A stretch of 64,000 bases of DNA, taken from positions 8,104,001-8,168,000 of the forward strand of contig WPIO01000002.1 in NCBI GenBank assembly GCA_009760855.2, written 5' to 3'. The position numbers and the translations under genes are program-made. Positions 1 to 22,446 of the stretch are shown piece after piece; within the stretch, counting starts at the first letter, position 1, and each line of letters starts with the position of its first letter. The stretch comes from Cristatella mucedo. Taxonomy: Eukaryota > Bryozoa > Phylactolaemata > Cristatellidae. The notes under the pieces are model-generated. The model was not told the DNA's origin and ran no database searches. It saw only the letters and a program-made list of their open reading frames with translations.

Positions 1-1870
1 TTGCCACAGTCTGACATCTGGCCATTTATGATGGCTGCTGTGTAGATTTCTGCTTCTGTCTGCAAGTGAAATAGTACCTTTCATGCAAGCAGGCTGACCT
101 TGCATCGAGCCAGAAGTGGTTTACTTTGGTCATCCAATAGGGTGTAAGTATCGGTGGTTAAAATGGACAGTTGCTCTTCAACTCGCTGCCTATGAGTTAT
201 GCAAAAGTTATAGTAGCACGGATTGCAGAGTGCAGTCGTCGATGCTAAAAAAAAGTCCTCGTCTTTCCAATTGCCGACTTCAAACTGCCAGCAGGCTTGT
301 GTAATTTTTTTGGGGTGACTAGTATCAGTAATAGCTGATAGATGTATGCAAGCCAATATGTGCTAGCTATCTTTTGGTTAAAGTGTCACGGGACACTGTG
401 TGAGCTTGGTTCAAGAGAGATTGCCTAAACCGGTGTCCTTGAATGAAAACCATAGCAACGATGTAACGAAATATTTCAAGGAAACTGAATTTATTGAGCT
501 CGAAACATAGTTATAAATGGGGCCGTCTGAGGTGCCATTGCTCAATAGCGCGAAGAACGATAGAGTAGAAAGTTTAATTTTTGAATCTAAATCAGGAATG
601 AGCTCCTGCAGTGGTGTACAAACACAGCTGAACATGCATTTGAAATTTCACTTTGATCTGCCAAGTATTGGATGAATTATGGAATATAAGACACGAAGCT
701 ACATTGTAAATAAAGCTGTTTAAAAGTCACAAGCATGTACCTTAACAACAAGCCTCAAGCATGTACCACGATATATCGAGGTTCAGTAAGTTGGAACACA
801 AATCGGATGTAATGCAGGGGTAATTTTTATTTTTATAGACATGTTGGTTTCGGTTTACTTCCGAGTTAGAAATCTTTGCCTAATGGTGTTTCATGCTTCC
901 CTTTTATGTAAATCGTCAAAACGGCACATCCTATTTTTAACATGTTTGTCTTTTGAAGGAACTCTAAGCAATTATTTGATTGTTGGGCAAATCTTCTCAG
1001 TATTTTCTTGACATTTATCCATAAGTGCCATTGGATTATTGAGGTAGATTTGTTGCATCCCTGATTGGATGAGCCACTTGTTGCCGTTGTACAACTGAAT
1101 CACTTCTGTTTTTGTGCTCAGCTTACATTGATCAGCAGCTATCTATGTAATGTAATGTATCTCTATCTGTAACTCCTGTGAGTTATGCATGATAGTTTTG
1201 AATAGCAAATTCAAAGCCTAGATGCTTTCGGTATATATTTGGTAGCCAACGGACATCTCTCACCACAAAGAGAAAGTGAGAAACATAGTAGAGTCAGGTG
1301 AGCAGTTGAGGTAGTGAGTAGCATGGAAGTATCTAGTTTTATGTAAAGCTGCTCTGGCCTTTAGCTATATTAATGGACAGTAGATCTGCCTTTATTGGCT
1401 TTTCCCTTGCTGTATCGACTAATTGAAATCTATCCTTACAAGTATATTTTACCGCTCCAGGTGACTGACACTGACTTTGCAAGCCTTTATGTAAAGTGCA
1501 TCAATTATCTTTAGCTTGACTGCCATCCCAAGACTTAGTTGTAGTCTCCGCCGAAGCTGTTTTTAGCTGGCCCACCATTCTTTCTGTCAGTCACACACAT
1601 GCACTTGCAAGTGTGCAAGCAGGCACACACTTCTTGGAACTCGGGCCAACCAGCTGTCACGGAATTGGCTGATGGGGGCACACAGTCGTCTATGTCATAA
1701 CCTGCCGCTATGACATGTAAACAAGGACTGTGTTTCTATCATATCATTCCCTCTTTTTCCAGTAGATGATGCAGAAAGAGAAGCTTATAAGCTTGATTAC
1801 AGGATATGCCGTGAATCAGTTCGGCAGTTGCTGTTGATGCTGTGGCTGCCCAAGGTTTTTTTTATAATAG
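1..1870 (+). other. Presumed CLPB intron or upstream sequence
   Basis: No exon with recognisable homology was found. A short open stretch at about 1763-1855, after a pyrimidine-rich acceptor (CTCTTTTTCCAG), reads DDAEREAYKLDYRICRESV. It would leave an intron of only about 15 bases before the exon at 1871, so it cannot be joined as it stands. A LINE fragment sits at 1141-1355. Confidence 0.4.
1141..1355 (-). mobile_element. LINE family B, 3' fragment
   Basis: Matches three other antisense copies (15130-15840, 50895-51410, 51830-52860) through shared blocks: AATGTATCTC near one end, then TTTCGGTA, GTAGCCAACGGAC, CAAAGAGAAAGTGAGAAACA and GTAGTGAGTAGCATGGAAGT. This copy covers only the non-coding 3' end of the element. 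Confidence 0.6.
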
Positions 1871-9121
<7,251 letters not shown>

Positions 9122-9175
9122 GCAGGTGCTCGGCAAGCATATTTGGTTTATAGCCTGCTGCGCTCATTGCTACTA

Positions 9176-9181
9176 AATAAA
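9176..9181 (+). promoter_or_regulatory. CLPB polyadenylation signal
   Basis: A canonical AATAAA lies about 55 bases after the CLPB stop codon at 9119-9121, so the 3' UTR is probably very short. Confidence 0.6.
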
Positions 9182-9394
9182 TCTCTGCTAGGAAAATGCA
9201 ACTTGCTTCCTCGGGACTTTGGTAGACCGAATTGTGCCTTGCCCCAAGCCATCTCTGGACTAACCGACCATAAAATCTTAAGTAGAAAAAATTTAATAAT
9301 CTGCGTGAGAAACAGCGGCGGCAGAATGTGAAGAAAGGAATACTGGTGGCCGCAGAGTGGGAAAGGGCTTACCTGATTTAACACTTCATTTAAA

Positions 9395-9510
9395 AAATGG
9401 CAGAAGAGCCTGAATGGCTATCACCACCACTTGCAATGGGCAGTAAAGGATCGCTCAGTGCAGGACCTGAACTCACGATCTGGGTCGTGAAGAGCTAGAC
9501 GAACAGATGC
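9395..9510 (-). mobile_element. SINE family B, diverged copy
   Basis: Second copy of the repeat at 6870-7020, sharing GGCAGAAGAGCCTGAATGGC-type and TATCACCACCACTTGCA blocks and the box-B-like region near CAGGACCTGAACTC. It lies downstream of CLPB. Confidence 0.5.
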
Positions 9511-10440
9511 CTGAGGTACTATTTCTCTGTAAGCCCCAGAGTTTGAATCATTGATGGTTACAGCACTTGAAAGCTGGTCTGGATTTGAGCTGATGCTACA
9601 TACACACATTTTCGTGCGTTGTTTTGATAGTTATGCTCGTTTTGGCTGGCAGTTTCTGATGCACTATTTCTTAACAGACACCTCGGTGGCTCTGCTGAGT
9701 GACTGTCCTATAGCACCACTGGGATGTGTAGCAATCTTGGCATTGTCAAATTCTATTATCATTTCACTACAGCACTAATCGTATATTTCGCTGCAGGTAC
9801 TTGGCAGGTCCTTCTTAGGATGTGATCCTACTAGTCTCTTGCTTTGCAATATAATGCAGCCGATGTCCACTGCTTACTGTGTATCGGAGCTTCACGAAGA
9901 CTTCCACCTCTTTCCTCTTTAGTTACCTGCCGATGCAGCAAACGGCTGTCGGCGAACTCGGCGGTAAGCAGTTTGAACCAAGAAAACAGTCTGCTGGCTG
10001 GTGGCACTTTCGTAGAGACACCTCTGAGACCTGAGCTTTGACTGAGTCTAAGCTCTAAAGAGGCCAAATGGGAGAATTATTTCAAGCATTTGCACCACAG
10101 AGGGAAGATATACTAGACTCCAGTATATACTGCGATCTCTCGACTCGATCAAAAGGCTTTATTATCTCGACTGTTTGGACCTACTTATGCCATTCCCTTA
10201 TAGGCATGTGATTGTGTTGATCTCTTTCGAATTTAAGGTAGATGTTCTTGAAATACCAGATTCCTATAGCAGATAATAGCTTTACATTACAGTTAAGTGC
10301 CTCCAATTTCCTATGTAGCCATCCAGCTTGGTATTCTTTGCAGTAACAAGGGCTTATATGGTCCTACCATGCACATATTGAATGACTCAAGTGATATTGT
10401 GAGCTCGGATGATTATATGTAGTGATAAGGGTATATAAGA
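9510..10440. other. Intergenic, one weak candidate microexon
   Basis: No gene recognised. A 41-base stretch at 9923-9963 on the plus strand is framed by a strong acceptor (CCACCTCTTTCCTCTTTAG) and a donor (GTAAGC) and would encode YLPMQQTAVGELG. It has no recognisable homology and no supported neighbours. Confidence 0.25.
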
Positions 10441-10446
10441 ATACCG

Positions 10447-10545
10447 CGGTATGGACATTCCACCCCCCCTGACATTTCCTTCTGGGGGAGGACATTTCCC
10501 CCCTGGGTTAGGGCATTTTCTCCCCTACCACATGGAAATGACATG
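10447..10545 (+). repeat. GGACATTTCCC motif array, left arm
   Basis: Three or more copies of a GGACATT(T)CC / GGGCATTTTC motif separated by C-rich spacers (GGACATTCC, TGACATTTCC, GAGGACATTTCCC, AGGGCATTTTC). The same motif occurs in the opposite orientation at 13922-14012, on the other side of the hAT element. This suggests subterminal repeats of one element split by the hAT. Confidence 0.55.
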
Positions 10546-11432
10546 ACATAAACTGTCTTGTTTACATATCTTGTAAAAATAGTATATAGTAGGGCTGTAC
10601 CGGAATTCGGCTCCGGCTCCGGCCGAATTCCGGCCAATTTACAAATCCGGCTCCGGCCAAAACTTGGCCGGATTTGGCCGGATTTTTCGAATTTTGGCTG
10701 AATATATTACTCGTTCCATTTATAAGAGGAAGGAGCTGGCCCGACGTCCCTGCGCTCTGCGTCGGGAGAGGGTGGGGAGGCCGAGAGGACGTTCAGACGC
10801 TGATTGAGCACTCCGACGTCAGGTCGTAACGACATGGTTTTGACCTCGGCTCGCGGCGGAACGTTTCCGAGCGCGGTTAGATTCTCAGACGTCAGAGCGG
10901 AACGCTGCGAGCGGCAGCCCGTCGTCGGTCAGGCCGCACCATAGATTCGTTCGCAGTGCATTTGGTCTCACGAAGCCGCACTTGGCGGAAGCGTGCGGAA
11001 CTTCTTCACGGTATACCTTCATTGCAATAGCAGTCACTCTGCAGCCAAGGCGAGACAACTTGCAAATCCGTGCAGGTAACAACACCACTAGCACTGTATA
11101 TCTTTTGCGCTTTTTTCCGAAATTTGAGTTTTGCGTAGTGCGCAGTGTTGCTAGCGCCAGACCGCGTCACTACAGAAGTCACTGAACACATTTTGGTTGG
11201 TCTGGTGTGCCGCGACAGCTTTTGGCAGTTAATCGCGCCCCGCTGAAGTACGTAACCTAAAACGGGGCTGCATTCACGTATTTGAATTCTGTACATAGGA
11301 CCAGGTCAGTGTGACTGCCGTGGAGAATGCGTGTGTGTGCGTGCAGTGCGCATAAATTGCTGGCTATACGCGTAAAGGGCGGCCTTATAAATAAATCCAA
11401 AAGTCTTTTAATTGTGTTTTATTTTTAACTAG

Positions 11433-13356
11433 ATGACAGACAAAATGAAAAACAGTCCAGTTTGGGAATACTTCAGAGAAAAGGACGGTGACAGCTCAAA
11501 ATCCCAGTGTTTGCTGTGTCCAAGCATCTTGTCACGTGGTAAACCAGATGAGCCCAAAAAATTTTCAACTTCGGCCATGCTGACACATCTTCGCTCAAAA
11601 CATTATAAAGAATACAACGAAATGCAAACCAAAATTGCTAATGCAAAGAAGAAGGCTGAAACTGCAGCACTGCCGAATGTTACACCTGGTGCAATAGGCA
11701 AAGTCATGATCCAGAAAACGATTCCCGAACAAGTTGCATGCATGAAAGTATGGGATATCAATAACAGCTCATCAGTGAGAATTCACCGTGCCATTGCTAA
11801 GATGATAATAACAGATATGCAACCGGTTCAGATTGTTGAGAAAACAGGCTTTGTTGAACTCATGGGAGTTTTAGAGAGGCGTTACACTGTTCCATCACGA
11901 AAATATTTTGCAGAGAGAGTCATTCCTGAAATTAATGATGAAGTTTGCACCCAGCTGTTGGTAATACTCGATCCAGCATTTACTCCGTTTCTGTCCTTTA
12001 CCACTGATACATGGACAGCAGACAATACTGTGCAATCATTCATGGGCTTAACTGCCCATTGGCTGACAGAGGAGTTTGAAAACATGAGTTTTGTGTTGGA
12101 TTGCATGCCATTTGCTGGTCATCACACTGCTGCTGGACTGATGACTGCCTTTCAGCAGATGCTTGACAAATGGAACATTAGCTTTGGACGCTGTCATGTC
12201 GTACTTCGAGACAATGCGGCGAACATATCAAAATGTTTTTCGTGATGCCAACATAAAAAGCTTCGGGTGCTTTGCACATACCATGCAGCTATGTGTGCAT
12301 GACGGATTGCTCAGTCAGCGGGGAGTATCAGACATAATAAGTATCGGAAAGAAATTAGTTGGTCATTTTAAACATTCTTCATCTGCGAGTGGTCGGTTCA
12401 AGGAGTTGCAGGCTGAACTGGGTTTGCCAGACCACCAGCTGTTACAAGACGTGAGCACAAGATGGAACTCAACGTTTTACATGCTGCGTCGTCTATGTGA
12501 ACAGCGTCGTGCATTAACCCTCTACTGTTCAGAAGTCGTTGGCACTTCCTGCCCAACTGCACATCAGTGGTCCGTGGCTGAAAATGCTGTGTCCGTGCTT
12601 GCTCCGTTTGAAGAGGCAACAAGAGAAGTTAGCCGTGAAGCAGCACGTATATCACTAGTTATTCCTATTGTAACAGCTCTGCGGAACCTGTTGAAGAAGG
12701 ACTGCACAGATGCAGGTGTAAAGACTATGAGGTCAACCCTAATCAACTCATTGAATGAACGCTTTGACAGTATCGAGCAGGAAGCCCTGTATACAGTGGC
12801 GACAATGATTGATCCACGATTCAAAACAAAATTCTTCTCATCAGAAGCTACACTGACAGCTACAAAAGCAAGGGTTCTGCTTGCATTCAATGAATTGACA
12901 GGGCAGATAGAAACTGTGCAAGATGAAAGCCACAAAAATCAGTCTGAGCGGCAGGTTGACACAAATGAAGAAATTCCAGCCAAGCAAGCCCGGCTGGATA
13001 ATTCTTCTCAATCATCAGTACTTTGGGAATGTTTTGATGACATTGTTCAATCTACTGCTGGTACCACAGGCAGTGAGCAACAACCAGACATTGACAGCCA
13101 GCTGAACAAATACTTGGCAGAGCCATTAATAAACAGAGAGGCTGATCCACTACAGTGGTGGAGACAGAACAGGGAACGACTGCCAGCTCTGGCAACAGTA
13201 GCTCGCGTTTATTTGGGTGCTCCACCAACAAGTGTACCTTCAGAACGTTTGTTCAGTGTTGCTGGGGAAGTCCTCAGTGATCATCGAAGTTCACTTCTGC
13301 CAGAGAATGCAGCTCGACTGATATTTCTCAAATATAATTCAAAACTGATGAAATAA
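11433..13356 (+). pseudogene. BED-type hAT transposase, single frameshift
   Basis: Cut-and-paste transposase of the ZBED/hAT type. The N-terminus has a BED zinc finger: SPVWEYF, Cys26-x2-Cys29, His52-x4-His57. The RNase-H-like core follows: TDTWTADN carries the first catalytic Asp and VVLRDNAANI the second. Then come GCFAHTMQL, the conserved QDVSTRWNSTFYML block, and the C-terminal hATC dimerisation domain (QWWRQNRERLPALATVARVYL, then PPTSVPSERLFSVAG). Frame 1 runs 11433-12245 and the other frame continues to the stop at 13354-13356. The change of frame is at about 12235-12239, where a T run one base too long gives a premature stop just after NAANISKCF. Everything else is open, which points to a young copy, or to a sequencing error. 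No host function is implied. Confidence 0.9.
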
Positions 13357-13496
13357 ATTTAAGAAACAAATGTAAAAAAAAAATATATAAAATTACAGTA
13401 CTTATTTTTGTATTTTTTAATTTTGAACTTTAGTCTCTTTTCATTTTTTTGTGTTATTACCAATATTATGATGTAAAAAATGTTTACTCAATTTTT

Positions 13497-13502
13497 TAAT
13501 AA
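13497..13502 (+). promoter_or_regulatory. Likely poly(A) signal of the hAT transcript
   Basis: AATAAA about 140 bases after the transposase stop, in AT-rich 3' sequence. Another AATAAA overlaps the stop codon itself at 13352-13357. Confidence 0.35.
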
Positions 13503-13686
13503 AATGTCACTGCTATACGATTATCACTGAGGTCTCCCACAGCAACACCTATTACACAAAAATAAACAAACAGCAAAAGACAATGATGCTACTTATTATT
13601 AATAATATTTTTTTAATTAAATATTTATTGTAGTATATATCCTTAGTATATAGTATATAATATATAGCATATTCCCTACAGTACAG

Positions 13687-13866
13687 TCATTAGAAATGCA
13701 GTCGCTGCAGCACTGCTTTTCGGCAGACCACCAATTGCAAGGTCAAAGCTGTGCCCCGGTCGGCCAGCAGCAGACGCTCTCGGCAGCAGCCGCGAGCACG
13801 CAGCAGCATCCTCAGCTACCGCCTGTCGTTGCTTCACCGGGCGTCGCCCGACGCCGATTAACCACG
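13687..13866 (+). other. Candidate exon, Gln-rich, unassigned
   Basis: Sixty open codons follow an acceptor-like TTCCCTACAGTACAG and end at a donor GTAAAC. The translation is rich in Gln, Ala and Pro (SLEMQSLQHCFSADH, GQQQTLSAAAAS, QLPPVVASPGVARRRLTT) and resembles a low-complexity part of a regulatory protein. No family is recognised. It lies between the hAT and the right GGACATTT array, so it could equally be repeat sequence. Confidence 0.3.
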
Positions 13867-13921
13867 GTAAACGAGGCACGACTGTATATATCTGCATTCT
13901 TTGTTATACATCCATCAACAT

Positions 13922-14012
13922 AGAGGGGAAATGTCCTACCCCGGGCTGGGAAAATGTCCTAGGGTCCACGGGGGGGGGGACGTCCGGGGGGATGTCCAAC
14001 AGAAAGCCGAAG
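13922..14012 (-). repeat. GGACATTTCCC motif array, right arm (inverted)
   Basis: GGGGAAATGTCC, GGGAAAATGTCC, GGACGTCC and GGGGGATGTCC in G-rich spacers. On the minus strand these read as the motif seen at 10447-10545. With the hAT removed the two arms are about 330 bases apart, so the host element would be about 0.5 kb. Confidence 0.55.
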
Positions 14013-14529
14013 GGTTTCTGCACCGATACCGAACCGTTTTCGCGATTGCCGCCAATTCTGGGATAGGGCTTAAAAGTGGAATGAATGGCGCTGGGGCGTC
14101 GTCGATTCCTCTAATAGTTAAGCCCTCGCTCCCACGTGACTCCCGACGTTGACTCATGCGACCCGAGGAGGTAGGAGGGCAGTGGGTCGAGGCAATATAC
14201 CAGCGGCTGGTCGCCAGTCAGCACGAGTCGCGTATCCACGCTCTGCCCTCCAATAGCGGTTCGGTTCGATCAGAAGCCCGCGCGCTCGACCCTTTCGCCC
14301 TCGGCAGCGGCAGACCGCTCTGGCACTCGCCGGTCCGCAGCTCTTCGGATGCGGTCCTTGTGCAAGCCGACGGCAGCCCTTCTTGCCGCGAAAATTGAGC
14401 CGTAGTCATCGACGGCAGCGCTAGCGCGTGCTGTCGGTGCAGCTGGTGCCGAAGTGCGACAGCACGCGCTACAACATCCCGAGCTCCGAAAACGGTTTGA
14501 AGGGCCTGCGTAGGTGCTCGCCGCTCTGA
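14003..14529 (+). other. Unassigned GC-rich open frames
   Basis: Three open stretches on the plus strand look protein-like but match nothing I know: 14003-14152 after an acceptor GTCCAACAG (KAEGFLHRYRTVFAIAANSG, ending in TGA); 14156-14398 (QWVEAIYQRLVASQHESRI); and 14425-14529 after CTAG (VLSVQLVPKCDSTRYNIPSS, ending in TGA). They may be pieces of one gene or chance frames in GC-rich DNA. A 14-base inverted repeat (14423-14436 and 14457-14470) lies in the last one. Confidence 0.2.
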
Positions 14530-14539
14530 TAAAAAAGCC

Positions 14540-15129
14540 ACCTAAGATTTAAAAAAAAAAGGGATTTCGTAGCCGGCAACCAAGAGGACTGTCGGAAAGT
14601 CGACTGGGCTTGCTTCTTCGTCTGTCGCAAGTGAAAGCGACATATTTGGCAATGCGTTTTGAAGTGCTAGCGTTCGAATATTCTGGAAGCGTCGGGCGAG
14701 CCAGACCACAACGGTAGGGGCTGTGCCGAGCGGCCGCTTTCGAATGTAAACTCAGCTCGCAGTAGAAATGCATGCCAAGGTTCAGGGTGAATTCTGAAGG
14801 TGTACCGGTGTTGTCGCCCCTTATCACGAGAGCGCTCGTGAATCCAGCTTTAAAGAAATCTTTCGTCAATGAGAGGGCTGAAACTCGAGCTGGCTCGCGG
14901 CTGCCGATCTTAGGCAGGATGGGGCCCGACAGCTCACGACGACCCCTGAGCTTCTGTTTGCCCGTGCCAAAGTCCACTGGGCACTCTCTCTGTAAAGTAG
15001 GGAAGCACGGGCTGTCAAAATGGCCAGGGCATCGCCGCTCGATCGCGTTTCAACGATAAGCTGGTTATATATAATCTTGAAAGACGTCCCGAGCGAACGT
15101 TCGCAGAGCCTCCTTTAGGCCAACAGGTA
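14540..15129. other. GC-rich sequence with long two-strand open frames
   Basis: Open frames of 142 codons (minus, 14549-14977) and 95 codons (plus, 14772-15059) overlap. Neither has recognisable domains, and overlapping frames on both strands are expected in GC-rich DNA. No gene is called. Confidence 0.4.
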
Positions 15130-15845
15130 GACGTATGAAATATAATTGCATCTAACATAATGTATCTCCGTCTGTAGCTCCACGACGCCTCCAAGACTTC
15201 AGCGGGTTATACATGTGAAAGTTGTCTAAAGAGCACTCAAAAAAAAGTTGTCTAAAGAGCACTCAAAGCGCAAGTGGCTTTCGGTATGCATGCGGTAGCC
15301 AACAGATTCCATCTCATGCAACAAAGAGAATGTGCTGAATCAGGAAGGCACTCGGGTAGGTAAGTAGCATGAAAGTGGCAGCTCAAGACGGCTCAAAGGG
15401 GTGTACCCTAGTCAGCAGCACGAGCATAGATGTCGTTGCATAAGAATGGTGGAAGTGAGCTCCACAGTCTAGGACCTGTTGAGCAAAAGCATCCGTTGCC
15501 AACCGTCTATATATAAGTGGAGGAGTGGAACAGATAATTTAGCATCCACGGACTATCTGAGGGCACGAGGAGGCTGAAACTGGTGCAGCAGTTCAGCTAG
15601 TTATGGAGGAGTCAAGCCGTGTCAGGCTTTGTAGATCATCGTAAGAGCTTTAATCCGTTAGCTAACCGTTAGCTACCCGTTAGCTAACCGAGAGTCACCG
15701 CAGCTCCGTCAGCAAAGCAGGCACATGGCAGGTACCTCTGGGATTTGTCGACTAGCCTTGCAGGTGTATTCATCAGCAGCTGCAGTGGCCTAATGATTTT
15801 TATCGGTAGTCCAGCCAACCTGGTATTCCAATAATCCTACCTAGA
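15130..15845 (-). mobile_element. LINE family B, ORF2 C-terminal fragment
   Basis: The minus strand reads TGPRLWSSLPPFLCNDIYA, the conserved GPRLWNSLP block near the C-terminus of CR1/L2/Jockey-type LINE proteins, followed by a 3' region shared with 1141-1355, 50895-51410 and 51830-52860. Frames are broken. It contains a 20-base tandem duplication at 15228-15267 (GTTGTCTAAAGAGCACTCAA twice) and a CCGTTAGCTAAC repeat at 15655-15690. Confidence 0.75.
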
Positions 15846-15849
15846 CGAC

Positions 15850-17006
15850 ACTACCTACACGACAGCCACAGCCCCGTTCGGAGCGTCTTCCGGATGAAGC
15901 GGTCCTGTCGCGACCGACTTCTGCCCGTCATCATTCGGCGCCCTTACAGCGCATCCACAGCACTGCCGCCGCAACTATCCGACGCGTCTGTTTGATATGC
16001 TTGATAGACCTTTCCGCCAGCTAAGCAGGCCCCGAGAGCGAGCGCTATGCTCTTTCGGCAATAGCCGTACATAGATATACGCCGGCGCGCACGGCGGCCA
16101 TTGCCGAGGAATGACGGCGGCCGGCGAGCGAGATGTTTACGCGTGGCGACTGCGTCCGACGCCGCCGCCCGAGACCGCTCCTAACCGCGCTAACAGACGA
16201 GCCGAGCCGGCGAGCGAACCTGAAAAGCCACTGCTTATGGCACGTTTAATTAGTAACGAAAGACTAAAAAATATAGCAAGACGGCGGCGACGTTAGCCCG
16301 GCTAAGGATGGGCGCAACTCGCGCGCGGCGACACGTCGCAAAGACGCGTCCGCCTCTCCGATAGGGCACTCGCAAAGGAGCCGACGTAATAAAGGGTAAT
16401 ACCGGGACTGGCGCTGCACGGAAGCCGCCCAGCCGACGTAGGGCGTTCAACGCGACAACGCCGCGACAAAGCGCCAGCCTGTATACACTGCCAGCAGCGA
16501 TCGGGATGAGCGCCGGCAGTGCTCGCATTTCGCACTGCCGGCGATTAATATCAAATATTAGCAGGCGTTCGAGAAATATTTCAAGCTCGGGTTAGTTTAG
16601 AGAAATGCGCTCTGGACTAAAGTTGTCCGCGTCCCGGTACTACAGTTTTAGCCGAGCGGCCGCGGCTCGCTCGCTCGCTGTCGGGGGTGACCGCCGGACC
16701 GCTTCGACGGACAGCGTCGGTCGGTCAGTCGGCCGGCGGGTCGGTAACCGCGTAGCGAGCACCCAATTATAGACGGTACAAGTCTGCGAACTATATAAGA
16801 GGAATGTCGCTAGCAATAAAAGAGGTCCACTACCGGGCCCGGAGTCGCCGCAAGTTCTATAAACAGCATGGAACAAGTACTGCCCATCCGACGCTGAGGT
16901 CGATTTTTGCGTGTATTTCGTCGCGTCGTCGGTCGAGCTGCCGAGTTTGTCCCCACTGCCGCGAAGATATTCGCTCTAGAGGCGGCTAAAGCGGCGGCGA
17001 TCGCCA
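15850..17006. other. GC-rich spacer downstream of the MMP gene
   Basis: CpG-rich sequence between the LINE fragment and the MMP stop codon. Short open frames only, none with homology. No canonical poly(A) signal for the minus-strand MMP transcript was spotted close to the stop. Confidence 0.45.
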
Positions 17007-21410
<4,404 letters not shown>

Positions 21411-22440
21411 CCCAGCGCTAGTCTCTCTCCGACTGCCGCGATCTACTCGCCTTGAGAGCCAACGGCGTAATTTAGGTAAATGACTCCTTGACGTCATATC
21501 CGATGACGGGTTCCGGTCGACCGAGCGCGGCGGCTAAGGTCGCGCTTCATGTCGCCTTCGTCGCCGTCGCAGCCTTCGTCGGCTCGGCTGCTGCCACCGT
21601 CTGCGGCCAGTAAGCGTCGACTGTCGCTGCGAACCACAGCTGCAATGTGAACGCGTGCCCGCTCACATGGCAGCCCGCTCGCATGTTTTCGAAGCGCGCC
21701 GAATAGCTGAAGGAGTGCCGCAGCAGTGGAACGCACCGACTTGACCCCGTCGGCCGTCATAAAACTAGTGTTCTGATGGCCGCCTGCATATAATGACAGC
21801 GGGCGGAGGTTGAAGACTCATGCGGTTCCTGACGCACGTCGAGCCCGTGCTCGGTGCTGGCGAAAAATGGCGGCGGCGGCGGCGCGGCGCCAGGACCGGC
21901 GGCTGACTGAAGTCGACGCGGCAAGTGGCGCGCCGACGAGCGAGTGTGAATGCTGGGCAGCGCATGGTTAGAACGGCCGCTGCGGCCGCTAAGCGAATTC
22001 GACTAATTCGCCAAGGTGGTCTGGCGGGGGTCCTCGAAAAGCGTAGTTTTCGGTAGCCCAGTGCCACCGCCTCGTGGAAGCTGGCGCCGAACTGGCCGCA
22101 GGTCGTGCCCGCTGGAGGCGAGATTAAGTCGCACTTAAGCACCGTCGCTCTGGCGAGCACCGTCTATTGGGAAGCCTCTGAAGCACGGTCGTTGGCCGCC
22201 GATTGGTCAGTTGCGCTATCCATTAGTGGTCGCTGGAAGGGGGAGCTGGAGGCTCTGTTTTGAGGTTAATGGGCGTTAAGCTCGCCGATCTTAGCGAGCG
22301 GTCAGCTACGGCCGTCGCTGCAGCCGCACTGCGCCCGCTAGTGCGGCTGCAGCGGCGGCCGACTGGCGGGCGCCGTGCGGTAGCCGTTTAGGCCAGCCGT
22401 CTGCCGGACGACGACGTCCGCTGGCCAAGCTAGAGTACGG
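21411..22440. other. GC-rich region upstream of the MMP gene
   Basis: CpG-rich sequence that probably includes the MMP promoter and 5' UTR. No TATA box could be assigned. Minus-strand open frames at 21494-21760 and 21765-22160 have no supported homology. Confidence 0.4.
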
Positions 22441-22446
22441 AAGGAA

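Larger units (their letters stand above)
10590..13645 (+). mobile_element. hAT DNA transposon, nearly intact
   Basis: Carries a BED-finger/hAT transposase (11433-13356) with a GC-rich promoter-like leader. The proposed left end is TAGGGCTGTACCGG, after which CCGGCTCCGGCC-type words recur. An exact 8-base direct repeat GTATATAG lies at 10582-10589 and 13646-13653; 8 bases is the usual hAT target-site length. The right end (ATATATCCTTA) is a poor inverted match to the left end and the flank is AT-rich, so the right boundary is inferred. No second copy occurs in the window. Confidence 0.7.

Noticed and set aside
1763-1855. Extra CLPB exon upstream of 1871
   Set aside because: It has a good acceptor but would leave an intron of about 15 bases; not accepted without transcript data.
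14549-15059. 142-codon minus and 95-codon plus frames
   Set aside because: They overlap antisense to each other and neither shows a known domain; I also considered an rDNA shadow but recognised no rRNA sequence.
21765-22160. 131-codon minus-strand frame upstream of the MMP, with PPAGTTCGQF recalling an ABC-transporter loop
   Set aside because: The resemblance is a few residues only, with no other transporter motif.
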